This document shows, piece after piece, positions 1 to 5,687 of a DNA stretch of 6,964 nt (position 1 is its first letter; each line of letters starts with the position of its first letter). The translations under genes were made by a program, and so were the position numbers. Source of the DNA: Pseudomonadota bacterium (lineage in GTDB: Bacteria; Desulfobacterota; Desulfobacteria; Desulfobacterales; RPRI01). The notes below the pieces were generated by a model, which searched no databases, was not told the DNA's origin, and was given only the letters and a program-made list of their open reading frames with translations. Where the stretch lies: positions 1 to 6,964 of the forward strand of contig JAHJRK010000314.1 of NCBI GenBank assembly GCA_018830925.1, written 5' to 3'.

Positions 1-408
1 AATGACCTAAAACAGCTTGGCAAAATTGCCGAGCTGTCGGTTCCGGCGCCAAAGAGGCGCTTCATTGCTCATGCGAAAAAAACTGAAAGAGACTTTCCCC
101 GGGTTTTCGGGCTCCGAACATCTCTTGCTGCAGCAATTACAGTTCTTTTTTTTGTAATTACATTACATTCCGACTCCATGAAATCTTTATTAAATACGGA
201 AACAGGTACGTACGTCGACGAACTTTATTCTGACGATTTATTTATAACGGAAATAAACTCGCTTGTTGAAAACGCTCTTCCACGTAGATATACAAACATT
301 TATATGGAAGCAGGTCCGGATTATGACGACGACTTTATGGATTTTATTATTCCATCATATGGTAATGATACAATATCGGGAGAGGGAGAAGGAGGGCTAT
401 TATCATGA
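1..408 (+). CDS. C-terminal part of a single-pass membrane protein, probable anti-sigma factor (5' end missing)
   Basis: The frame is open from the first base and ends in TGA at 406-408, giving 135 visible codons; the start lies outside the window. Visible residues 1-34 are basic and cytoplasm-like (APKRRF, HAKK). A hydrophobic stretch at about 38-56 (LRTSLAAAITVLFFVITL) is a likely transmembrane helix, followed by about 78 mostly acidic, presumably periplasmic residues ending in a Gly/Glu-rich tail. A single helix between a cytoplasmic N-terminal part and a periplasmic tail, directly upstream of and overlapping a Spy-like gene, matches ECF anti-sigma proteins with a cytoplasmic zinc-finger domain. 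That domain would be upstream and cannot be checked here. Seen: open frame, helix, overlap. Inferred: anti-sigma role. It could instead be another small membrane sensor. Confidence 0.8.
   Translation, partial: NDLKQLGKIAELSVPAPKRRFIAHAKKTERDFPRVFGLRTSLAAAITVLFFVITLHSDSMKSLLNTETGTYVDELYSDDLFITEINSLVENALPRRYTNIYMEAGPDYDDDFMDFIIPSYGNDTISGEGEGGLLS
384..396 (+). promoter_or_regulatory. Ribosome-binding site of the Spy-like gene, inside the upstream gene
   Basis: A purine-rich run ends in GGAGGG at 391-396, 8 nt before the ATG at 405. It lies within the last codons of the upstream gene, whose Gly/Glu-rich tail (GEGEGG) it encodes, so it supports both the start choice and translational coupling. 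Confidence 0.7.
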
Positions 409-845
409 TAAACAGAAAACTATTTATTTTTGTTTTTATCATTCTGTTTGCTTTAACTTCTAACGCCTTAGGGATAGATGGCGCACCCAGGGGAAAATGG
501 TGGCACGATTCTTTAATGTCAAAAAAGCTTAACTTGACCGAGAAAGAGAGTCAAACGATAGATGCGCTCTTTATAGAAAGTATGCGCAGGATGATCGATT
601 TGAAAAGTGCCGTTGAAAAAGAACGTTTTGAGCTGCGCAACCTTCTGGAAAATAAGATAGGAAATGACGCCGCAGTTAAAGAACAATTTAAGAATCTCGA
701 AAAAGCAAGATCTGCAATTGCTATTGAACGCCTCCAGTTTTTGATCAGTATAAGAGAAATTCTGGGCATCAAGCGGTTCAGGGAACTTAGCTCATCTTCC
801 GAAAATTTTAGAAAGGATCGGCGCAAAAATGACAGGTTGCAATGA
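405..845 (+). CDS. Spy/CpxP-like periplasmic protein (heavy-metal/envelope-stress type)
   Basis: A 146-aa protein with a clear Sec signal peptide: MINRK, a hydrophobic core at residues 6-19 and probable cleavage after about SNALG (residue 23). The mature part is predicted almost all helical and highly charged. It carries an LTEKESQ segment at 44-50 resembling the first LTxxQ motif of Spy/CpxP/ZraP proteins, a long helix at about 50-118, and ILGIKRFREL at 119-128 where the second motif of the family normally lies. Known Spy-family members are periplasmic ATP-independent chaperones or metal-responsive accessory proteins. The start overlaps the upstream stop (ATGA) and has a good ribosome-binding site, so it is probably co-expressed with the anti-sigma-like protein and controlled by the cognate sigma factor. 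The motifs are degenerate, so chaperone versus metal-sensor function cannot be decided. Confidence 0.8.
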   Translation: MINRKLFIFVFIILFALTSNALGIDGAPRGKWWHDSLMSKKLNLTEKESQTIDALFIESMRRMIDLKSAVEKERFELRNLLENKIGNDAAVKEQFKNLEKARSAIAIERLQFLISIREILGIKRFRELSSSSENFRKDRRKNDRLQ

Positions 846-893
846 TATCCCTTCTCAAATATATCCCATTGTATTGAAGCTCCCTGCTACAAT

Positions 894-916
894 CTGCCTC
901 GGTCGGACTGAGGCGG
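894..916. repeat. Strong hairpin, 10-bp stem with CGG triloop
   Basis: CTGCCTCGGT at 894-903 pairs with ACTGAGGCGG at 907-916 around the loop CGG. On the + strand RNA this is 10 pairs with two G-U wobbles. It starts 48 bp after the stop of the Spy-like gene. There is no T-run on either side, so it is not a standard intrinsic terminator. It may stabilise the 3' end of the upstream mRNA or belong to a repeat element. Confidence 0.55.
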
Positions 917-962
917 ATTCGGCCACAGGAAATGGTGTTTGTTTAAATTCATTCGCTAACAC

Positions 963-1006
963 CGCCGCAAGTCCGCCCGCCATACTGATTGGCTGGACCT
1001 TCGGCG
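963..1006. repeat. Imperfect GC-rich inverted repeat with bulges (REP- or attC-like fold)
   Basis: Nested pairings can be drawn: 963-967 (CGCCG) with 1002-1006 (CGGCG), 969-971 (AAG) with 999-1001 (CTT), 972-974 (TCC) with 995-997 (GGA), and 979-982 (GCCA) with 990-993 (TGGC). Single bulges lie at 968 and 998, and the loop is TACTGAT. That gives about 15 pairs. A partly overlapping stem, GCGAG 1004-1008 with CTCGC 1016-1020, follows. The fold resembles repetitive extragenic elements or a decayed integron attC site, but typical attC core boxes on both sides are not present. Confidence 0.4.
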
Positions 1007-1032
1007 AGGAATGCGCTCGCTGTTTCCGTTCA

Positions 1033-1064
1033 TGTTAAAAACTCATCCTGTTAAAAACTCATCC
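1033..1064. repeat. Perfect 16-bp tandem duplication
   Basis: TGTTAAAAACTCATCC occurs twice in direct succession, at 1033-1048 and 1049-1064. The second copy ends immediately before the TTGACA of the promoter candidate. It looks like a recent slippage duplication or a paired binding site placed just upstream of -35. Confidence 0.85.
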
Positions 1065-1093
1065 TTGACAGTCCAAGTCAATTTCCTTAAACT
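1065..1093 (+). promoter_or_regulatory. Candidate sigma-70 promoter for the 1292-4090 operon
   Basis: A consensus -35, TTGACA, at 1065-1070 is followed after 17 bp by TAAACT at 1088-1093 (4 of 6 matches to TATAAT). Transcription would begin near 1100, leaving a leader of about 190 nt before the ATG at 1292. Placement after the Spy gene and before the long operon is sensible. The -10 is mediocre, so this is a candidate only. Confidence 0.45.
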
Positions 1094-1103
1094 TATATCA
1101 ATC

Positions 1104-1259
1104 GTCGGCTTAAATTACTTTGGCCCGACATAACAGATTTGATTTCTTGTCTCTTAGAAATCTTCAAATAACTCATTTTTGCCATGTAGGAGTATGGGGG
1201 CGCATGCGAACTGTACGCTTGGGGCGGATCGGATGACTTCAAGGCCCCCGCTGCTTGAA
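1104..1259 (+). promoter_or_regulatory. Structured 5' leader, possible attenuator or riboregulator
   Basis: Predicted pairings downstream of the promoter candidate are as follows. GTCGG 1104-1108 pairs with CCGAC 1125-1129. ATTTGATTTCT 1137-1147 pairs with AGAAATC 1156-1162 plus AAAT 1166-1169, giving 11 pairs with a 3-nt bulge, and is followed by TTTTT at 1176-1180. TTCAAG 1238-1243 pairs with CTTGAA 1254-1259, and its loop holds GCCCCC (1244-1249), which can also pair with GGGGGC at 1196-1201 as a pseudoknot. TTGAA 1255-1259 can alternatively pair with TTCAA 1269-1273. The stems are drawn by eye and no known riboswitch family was recognised. Confidence 0.3.
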
Positions 1260-1291
1260 CCGGGAACCTTCAATTATCGCAGGGTGACCAG

Positions 1292-3124
1292 ATGCTGGAA
1301 AAAATAATTGTTTTGCCGGGCAAGGTGTTGGAGAAAATTGAACCCGGAATGAGCATCTTCATAGGGACAGGAGCCGCTGAACCAAGAACGCTTGTAAAGC
1401 ATCTTATGGCATCCAGCGCTCCCAATCTGGATGATCTCGAGCTGATACAGCTTGTAAGCCTCGGTGACGCAGTTTCGATTAAAGAGCTTTACTCTCAAAA
1501 ATTCCGCCTTAAGACTTTTTATTCCGGTTGGGCTGCAAGGGAAGCGATTACCGCCGGGAGGGTCGATTTAATTCCATGCCGTTTTTCTAAAATTCCCCGC
1601 CTTATTAAAACCGGACGAGTCCGCATTGATGTCGCCTTTGTTCAGGTTTCACCTCCGGATAAATCCGGAAACTGCAGTCTGGGAATCGCCATAGATGTTG
1701 CTCGTGACGCAATGGAAAAAGCATCTGTTGTCGTTGGGGAAATAAACACAAAAATTCCCGAAACCTTTGGGGATACCTTTGTGCATGTTTCGGATTTCGA
1801 CATGATGGTTCATTCAACTGATGACCCCATATATTTTTCCCGTTGGCTTGACGACACAGTATTCGACAAGGTGGCTGCAAATGTTGCGTCGGTTATTGAA
1901 AATGGAAGCTGCATATCTTTCTCCATCGGGCCGCTGTTCGAAGCTTTAAGCCGTCATCTCTCCAAAAAACGCGATCTTGGTATACATTCTCCATTTTTCA
2001 CAGACGCTCTCATGGATCTTATGAAAAGCGGAGCCGTCACTAACAGGAAAAAGGAAACCTGGCAGGGAAAGTCTCTTACTTCCTATGCTCTCGGAACTCC
2101 TGAGCTTATGTCATGGCTCAACCATAACCCTCTTGTAGAATTTCAGAGTATCGACAAAGTGTTCGATCCTGTAATAATCGGAAGCAATCCCAAGTTTATT
2201 GCCGTTTTCCAGGCAAGGAAAGTTGATTTGTCCGGCCTTATTGCGCTCAACATCGGGAAAGGAACAGTTGCAGTCGGTCCCGGAGAAGCTATGGATTTTT
2301 TTACAGGGGCTGAAATATCACAAGGCGGTCTGACTATTTTTGCACTTCCAAGCCGTAACCGAAATGGAGAACCAAATATAAGGATTTCGGTTGGAAGTCT
2401 GCACAACAGATTCAGCATCAGAGAATCCGTAGATCTTGTTGTTACGGAATATGGAGCGGCTCATCTTAATGGTCTGACCGTGCGTGAAAGAGCTCAGGCT
2501 CTGATTGATATAGCTCATCCCGCCGATCGCCCGAAACTCGTCGAGCAGGCAAAACAGGAAAGGATTCTGTATCACGACCAGATTTTCCTGCCTGAATGCG
2601 GGCATCTCTATCCTGCCGGGATTAATACGGAACATACTTTTAAAAACGGTATTACAGTCAGGTTTAGAGCTATTAAGCCGTCCGATGAAGAAGAGATGCG
2701 CCGGCTCTTTTATCGTTTTTCAGACGAAGCAGTATATTACAGATATTTTTCAACAGTTAGAACAATGCCCCACTCAAAAATGCAGGAATATGTAAATATC
2801 GATTTCAGCCAGACGATGTCTGTTGTCGGCATAATTGGAGAACATGGTCATGAACAGATTATAGCAGAAGCAAGGTATATAAAAAACCGGCAGAACCTCT
2901 TTGCAGAAGTCGCTTTTATCGTTGATGAAAAATATCAACGCCTCGGAATAGCGACATATATGTATCAGATGCTTACGCGTCTCGCTAAAGAAGAAGGATT
3001 TAAAGGATTCACCGCAGATGTTCTTTCCTCAAACATTGAAATGATGAAAGTTTTCTCAAAAGGCGGGCATAGAACTTCTGCCAACCTTGAAAACGGATTA
3101 TACGAAGTAACGATACATTTTTAA
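1292..3124 (+). CDS. Acetyl-CoA hydrolase/transferase fused to a C-terminal GNAT acetyltransferase
   Basis: A 610-aa two-domain protein. Residues about 1-440 are a family I CoA-transferase of the acetyl-CoA hydrolase/4-hydroxybutyrate CoA-transferase type. Landmarks are GTGAAEPRTL (25-34), the VSPPDKSGNCSLG segment (119-131), GTPELMSWLNHNPLVEF with Glu283 at the expected catalytic glutamyl-CoA position, and VVTEYGAAHLNG (383-394). Such enzymes move CoA between acyl-CoA and acetate or hydrolyse acetyl-CoA. Residues about 453-610 form a GNAT domain whose acetyl-CoA motif QRLGIA (549-554) fits Q/R-x-x-G-x-G/A, similar to the Pat-type lysine acetyltransferase domain. The ATG at 1292 is preceded by AGGGTGA (1281-1287), and an in-frame stop lies at 1256-1258. 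The substrate and whether the GNAT domain acetylates proteins are not visible. It is the first gene of a likely three-gene operon. Confidence 0.93.
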   Translation: MLEKIIVLPGKVLEKIEPGMSIFIGTGAAEPRTLVKHLMASSAPNLDDLELIQLVSLGDAVSIKELYSQKFRLKTFYSGWAAREAITAGRVDLIPCRFSKIPRLIKTGRVRIDVAFVQVSPPDKSGNCSLGIAIDVARDAMEKASVVVGEINTKIPETFGDTFVHVSDFDMMVHSTDDPIYFSRWLDDTVFDKVAANVASVIENGSCISFSIGPLFEALSRHLSKKRDLGIHSPFFTDALMDLMKSGAVTNRKKETWQGKSLTSYALGTPELMSWLNHNPLVEFQSIDKVFDPVIIGSNPKFIAVFQARKVDLSGLIALNIGKGTVAVGPGEAMDFFTGAEISQGGLTIFALPSRNRNGEPNIRISVGSLHNRFSIRESVDLVVTEYGAAHLNGLTVRERAQALIDIAHPADRPKLVEQAKQERILYHDQIFLPECGHLYPAGINTEHTFKNGITVRFRAIKPSDEEEMRRLFYRFSDEAVYYRYFSTVRTMPHSKMQEYVNIDFSQTMSVVGIIGEHGHEQIIAEARYIKNRQNLFAEVAFIVDEKYQRLGIATYMYQMLTRLAKEEGFKGFTADVLSSNIEMMKVFSKGGHRTSANLENGLYEVTIHF

Positions 3125-3149
3125 ATTTAAGCAGAGATCTTCAATACTG

Positions 3150-3668
3150 ATGAATAACAGACAAATAAACAAACGGATGTATAAATCTATTAATCTTCGC
3201 ATAAGGATTTTATTAACGGCCGTAATTACGTTTTTACTCATTACAGGATGCACATCAAGCTATCATAAAGGACCTGATCTTTCAGAGACGTACAGAATTG
3301 ATGTGGAACAGATGCTGCGTGAAGAAATGAAATTATGGAAAGACACTCCTCACCACATGGGAGGCACAAGTTCGTCCGGCGCCGATTGTTCGGGCTTTGT
3401 TATGATCGTGTATGATAAACTTTTCGGAATTAAGCTGCCACGCAATACCGAAAACCAGGTTACAGTGGGTGTTTTCACAGATAAAAATGATCTGAAACCA
3501 GGCGATCTTGTTTTCTTTAAGCCTCCGAGAATTAAACGGCATGTTGGAATATATCTCAGTAACGGTGAGTTTGCCCATACATCCAGCCTGAAGGGAGTAA
3601 CAATTTCAAGAATCGATGATCCTTACTGGAATAAATCCTACTGGACATCCCGGCGAATTCTGCGATGA
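3150..3668 (+). CDS. NlpC/P60-family cell-wall peptidase, lipoprotein
   Basis: A 172-aa protein. A basic N-terminus and hydrophobic segment (about residues 19-31) lead to the lipobox ITGC with Cys34, predicting lipidation and anchoring in the cell envelope. The rest is a compact NlpC/P60 domain, with catalytic Cys80 in GADCSGFV, His131 in RHVGIYL and a third polar residue, probably His143, in FAHTSS. PGDLVFF (117-123) is also typical. Known members cleave peptide stems of peptidoglycan, often gamma-D-Glu-diaminopimelate bonds; the exact bond here is not shown. It begins 25 bp after the CoA-transferase gene. The ribosome-binding site is weak; Met10 (3177) is an alternative start giving a more usual 25-residue signal peptide. 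It overlaps arfB by ATGA. Confidence 0.92.
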   Translation: MNNRQINKRMYKSINLRIRILLTAVITFLLITGCTSSYHKGPDLSETYRIDVEQMLREEMKLWKDTPHHMGGTSSSGADCSGFVMIVYDKLFGIKLPRNTENQVTVGVFTDKNDLKPGDLVFFKPPRIKRHVGIYLSNGEFAHTSSLKGVTISRIDDPYWNKSYWTSRRILR

Positions 3669-4090
3669 TTCATATCACAAACCAGATATCGATCCGCGAA
3701 GATGAAATCAAAGAAGAGTTTATTCAGGCTTCCGGTCCGGGCGGTCAGAATGTTAACAAAGTCGCTTCAGCGGTTCAGCTTCGTTTCGACATAAAAAACT
3801 CCCCCTCTCTTCCGGATGATGTTGGCAAGCGGCTCACACTTGCAGGGGGCAAAAGGGTTTCATCGGAAGGTGTTTTAATTATAACCGCCCGCAGATTCAG
3901 GGATCAGAACAAAAACCGGAAAGACGCGCTCAGCCGCCTTGTGGAAATGATACGCAAAGCCGCAGAAATAGAAAAACTACGTATTAAAACAAGACCTTCA
4001 CGCAATTCAAAAATTAAACGCCTTGAAGCAAAGCGACATCGAAGCGGGATAAAAAGGAGAAGAAGGCCTGCCCTGGTCAAGGAAGAATAA
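3665..4090 (+). CDS. arfB: Alternative ribosome-rescue factor B (peptidyl-tRNA hydrolase ArfB/YaeJ)
   Basis: A 141-aa protein matching the usual ArfB length. The release-factor catalytic motif GGQ is at residues 26-28 within ASGPGGQNVNKVASAV, which marks the ICT1/ArfB branch. It lacks the codon-recognition domains of RF1 and RF2. After about residue 105 a lysine/arginine-rich tail (TRPSRNSKIKRLEAKRHRSG and more) matches the part of ArfB that enters the empty mRNA channel of stalled ribosomes. Known function: hydrolysis of peptidyl-tRNA on non-stop ribosomes in the cytoplasm. The ATG shares bases with the stop of the lipoprotein gene (ATGA). No Shine-Dalgarno is visible, so translation probably depends on coupling. 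Its stop lies 4 bp from the stop of the converging gene. Confidence 0.95.
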   Translation: MIHITNQISIREDEIKEEFIQASGPGGQNVNKVASAVQLRFDIKNSPSLPDDVGKRLTLAGGKRVSSEGVLIITARRFRDQNKNRKDALSRLVEMIRKAAEIEKLRIKTRPSRNSKIKRLEAKRHRSGIKRRRRPALVKEE

Positions 4091-4094
4091 ACCG

Positions 4095-4385
4095 TCAGAA
4101 TACGAAATCGGCAACAATAACACTCTCGCACAGGTCTTTTACTTTTTTCAGCACTTCCTGATGCCGGGGGTGTATCTGGTATCTTTTCAGGGATTCTATC
4201 TCTTCGAAAACGGATACAAGCGCAAAATCATATGATCTTTCCGACCGGAGAACATCACGCCCGAATTCATAACTCCTTATTTCAGGAATCTCTCCGGGAA
4301 GAGCTCCCAGTTTTTTTTCAAGCTCTGCAATACCGGCCTCGTCAGCATTTTTTTTGAATTTCAGCATTACGACATGCTTTATCAT
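4095..4385 (-). CDS. Dabb-domain (stress-responsive alpha/beta barrel) protein
   Basis: A 96-aa protein, the full length of a single Dabb domain. Typical features are the opening strand MIKHVVMLKFK with His4, the middle YDFALVSVFEEIESLKRY (52-69) and the IHPRHQEV segment (71-78), a near-signature of the family. Dabb proteins are dimeric ferredoxin-like barrels. Some are stress-induced, a few act as enzymes in plants or fungi, and most bacterial ones have no assigned reaction. The ATG at 4385 is preceded on its strand by AAAGGA, 5 nt away. It has its own promoter candidate (4419-4447) and converges with arfB. No function beyond the fold should be assumed. Confidence 0.9.
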   Translation of the reverse strand: MIKHVVMLKFKKNADEAGIAELEKKLGALPGEIPEIRSYEFGRDVLRSERSYDFALVSVFEEIESLKRYQIHPRHQEVLKKVKDLCESVIVADFVF

Positions 4386-4418
4386 TTTATTCCTTTCGAT
4401 AGAATGGAATTTACATGG

Positions 4419-4447
4419 TTTTTAAGACCTTTGTATAACTATCTCAA
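4419..4447 (-). promoter_or_regulatory. Candidate promoter for the Dabb gene
   Basis: Read on the - strand, TTGAGA (4447-4442, 5 of 6 to consensus) is followed by a 17-bp spacer and TAAAAA (4424-4419, 4 of 6). A start near 4412 would give a leader of about 27 nt, well placed for the ribosome-binding site at 4396-4391. It would also allow expression independent of ald-alr upstream. Confidence 0.4.
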
Positions 4448-4448
4448 T

Positions 4449-4458
4449 GGGCCGGCCC
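4449..4458. repeat. Perfect 10-bp GC palindrome downstream of alr
   Basis: GGGCCGGCCC is a perfect palindrome in AT-rich surroundings, about 40 bp beyond the alr stop on the - strand. No T-run follows on that strand, so it is not a convincing intrinsic terminator. It sits just upstream of the -35 candidate of the Dabb gene. Confidence 0.4.
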
Positions 4459-4497
4459 TAAGATGGCTTTATTCAAGTTATTCAAAACCCTCAAGAA

Positions 4498-5625
4498 TTA
4501 TTTGAAGTAAACCCTCTTAACTCGCTCCGTCAGCGATGAAACAATCTCATAATTTATGGTTCCAAGCAGAGATGCGATTTCATCTGCTTTAATTTCAGAG
4601 TCTTTCTGTTTTCCTAAAATTACAACCTCGTCACCTTGTTTTACTCCGCTGATATTTCCGACATCAAGCATTGTAAGGTCCATACATACGCGGCCGGCTA
4701 TCGGCGCTCTTTGTCCGCAGACAAGCATGTGTCCGCGTGAAGAAAGAAGCCGGCTGTATCCGTCCGCATATCCGACAGGCACCGTTGCAATGGTTGTCGG
4801 CTTTTTTGTTTCATAAGTTGCCCCGTAACTGACTTTAAAACCGGCAGGAACATCCTTAAGATGAATAATTACGGATTTAAGAGACATTGCAGGCAAAAGC
4901 ACCGCTTTATCGTTCATGGTTTCTTCAGAAGGATAGAGACCATACATTGCTATGCCGGCCCTGACCATATCAAGATGCGTTTCCGGCATATCAATGATTC
5001 CGGCGCTGTTTGCCGCATGCTTGACACCAAATTCAATGCCTTTATCCTTGAGCCTGTTTAAAAATTCAATAAATATCTCAAACTGTCTTCTTGAAAAAGA
5101 TTTGTCTGAACTGTCCGCCATTGAAAAATGGGTAAATATTCCTTCCGGTTCCAGCCCGGTAAGGCGGACAATCGATTCGACTTCGCGTAAGGCTGATCCT
5201 GAATCCGGCAATATTCCAAGCCTGCCCATTCCTGTGTCTATCTTGATGTGAACTTTGATTCTCTTATTATTTGATACGGCAAAAGCAGATAAAGATTCTG
5301 CTGTTTGAAGGGAATAAACAGTTTGAGTAAGATCAAATTTTAAAATCTCTTTATAAAGAGGCGGGGGGGTGTATCCAAAAATCAATATCGGCGCATAAAT
5401 TCCTTCATTTCTTAATATCACTGCCTCATCTATCCGGGCAACACCCAGAACTTTGGCGCCGTTATCAAGAGCGCAACGCGCAACTTCCACTGAACCATGC
5501 CCGTATCCGTTTGCTTTTACCACGGCCATCAGGCGCGAGTTTGGATCAGCTATTCGTCGCAGTTCGCGTATATTGTGAGCAATAGCCTTAAGATCAATCT
5601 CCGCCCAGAGAAGGTCATCAGCCAA
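4498..5625 (-). CDS. alr: Alanine racemase, PLP-dependent
   Basis: Full-length fold-type III alanine racemase, interconverting L- and D-alanine in the cytoplasm; D-alanine is needed for peptidoglycan. Counting from the start chosen here (375 aa), the PLP-binding lysine is Lys37 in AVVKANGYGHG, the second catalytic base is Tyr267 in KVSYGATYE, and HIKIDTGMGRLG, RAGIAMYGLYP, TVPVGYADGYSR and AGRVCMDLTM all match the family. Start choice: the frame opens at a TTG at 5640, but GGAGG (5635-5631) then falls inside the coding region, exactly 5 nt before another TTG at 5625. The TTG at 5625 is therefore preferred, and no nearby ATG is in frame. It lies 62 bp downstream of ald on the same strand, probably one transcript. 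A weak hairpin (5649-5669) sits between them. Confidence 0.96.
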   Translation of the reverse strand: MADDLLWAEIDLKAIAHNIRELRRIADPNSRLMAVVKANGYGHGSVEVARCALDNGAKVLGVARIDEAVILRNEGIYAPILIFGYTPPPLYKEILKFDLTQTVYSLQTAESLSAFAVSNNKRIKVHIKIDTGMGRLGILPDSGSALREVESIVRLTGLEPEGIFTHFSMADSSDKSFSRRQFEIFIEFLNRLKDKGIEFGVKHAANSAGIIDMPETHLDMVRAGIAMYGLYPSEETMNDKAVLLPAMSLKSVIIHLKDVPAGFKVSYGATYETKKPTTIATVPVGYADGYSRLLSSRGHMLVCGQRAPIAGRVCMDLTMLDVGNISGVKQGDEVVILGKQKDSEIKADEIASLLGTINYEIVSSLTERVKRVYFK

Positions 5626-5630
5626 TATAT

Positions 5631-5635
5631 CCTCC
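5631..5635 (-). promoter_or_regulatory. Shine-Dalgarno deciding the alr start
   Basis: GGAGG on the - strand lies 5 nt upstream of the TTG at 5625. Its strength and spacing argue for that TTG over the upstream TTG codons at 5640 and 5637, which have no comparable site. Confidence 0.75.
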
Positions 5636-5648
5636 AACAAATATCACT

Positions 5649-5669
5649 TATCAGACACTTAACCTGATA
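5649..5669. repeat. Small inverted repeat between ald and alr
   Basis: TATCAG at 5649-5654 and CTGATA at 5664-5669 are perfect 6-bp arms around a 9-nt spacer. On the - strand transcript this would be a weak hairpin 23 nt before the alr start. No T-run follows, so it would not terminate. It could be an operator or a minor processing site, or chance. Confidence 0.3.
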
Positions 5670-5687
5670 CAGGCAACAACTTATGTT

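Larger units (their letters stand above)
846..1291. other. 446-bp intergenic region with structured DNA and a leader, no convincing gene
   Basis: No open frame here has a ribosome-binding site and protein-like composition. The GC content is uneven: 961-1020 holds 40 G/C of 60, against an AT-richer 1030-1190. In order it contains a strong hairpin (894-916), a bulged foldable element (963-1006) followed by a small stem (1004-1020), a 16-bp tandem duplication (1033-1064), a promoter candidate (1065-1093) and several stems before the next start codon. Confidence 0.7.

Noticed and set aside
894..920. Intrinsic terminator after the Spy-like gene
   Set aside because: The stem is strong but is followed by ATTCGGCC rather than a T-run on the + strand, and there is none on the - strand.
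829..1038. 69-codon open frame on the + strand overlapping the end of the Spy-like gene
   Set aside because: It has no ribosome-binding site, overlaps a real gene end, and runs through the hairpin-rich block, with a composition unlike the neighbouring proteins.
954..1040. Integron attC site on the - strand
   Set aside because: GTTAGC and a bulged stem are present, but the opposite core box (RYYYAAC paired to it at the base of the stem) is missing and no cassette gene or integrase is visible. It is kept only as a resemblance.
1190..1280. tRNA-like segment in the GC-rich leader
   Set aside because: No complete cloverleaf can be drawn and there is no recognisable T-arm or acceptor stem pairing.
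4440..4500. Terminator for alr at the GC palindrome
   Set aside because: The 10-bp palindrome has no loop of usual size and no T-run on the - strand.
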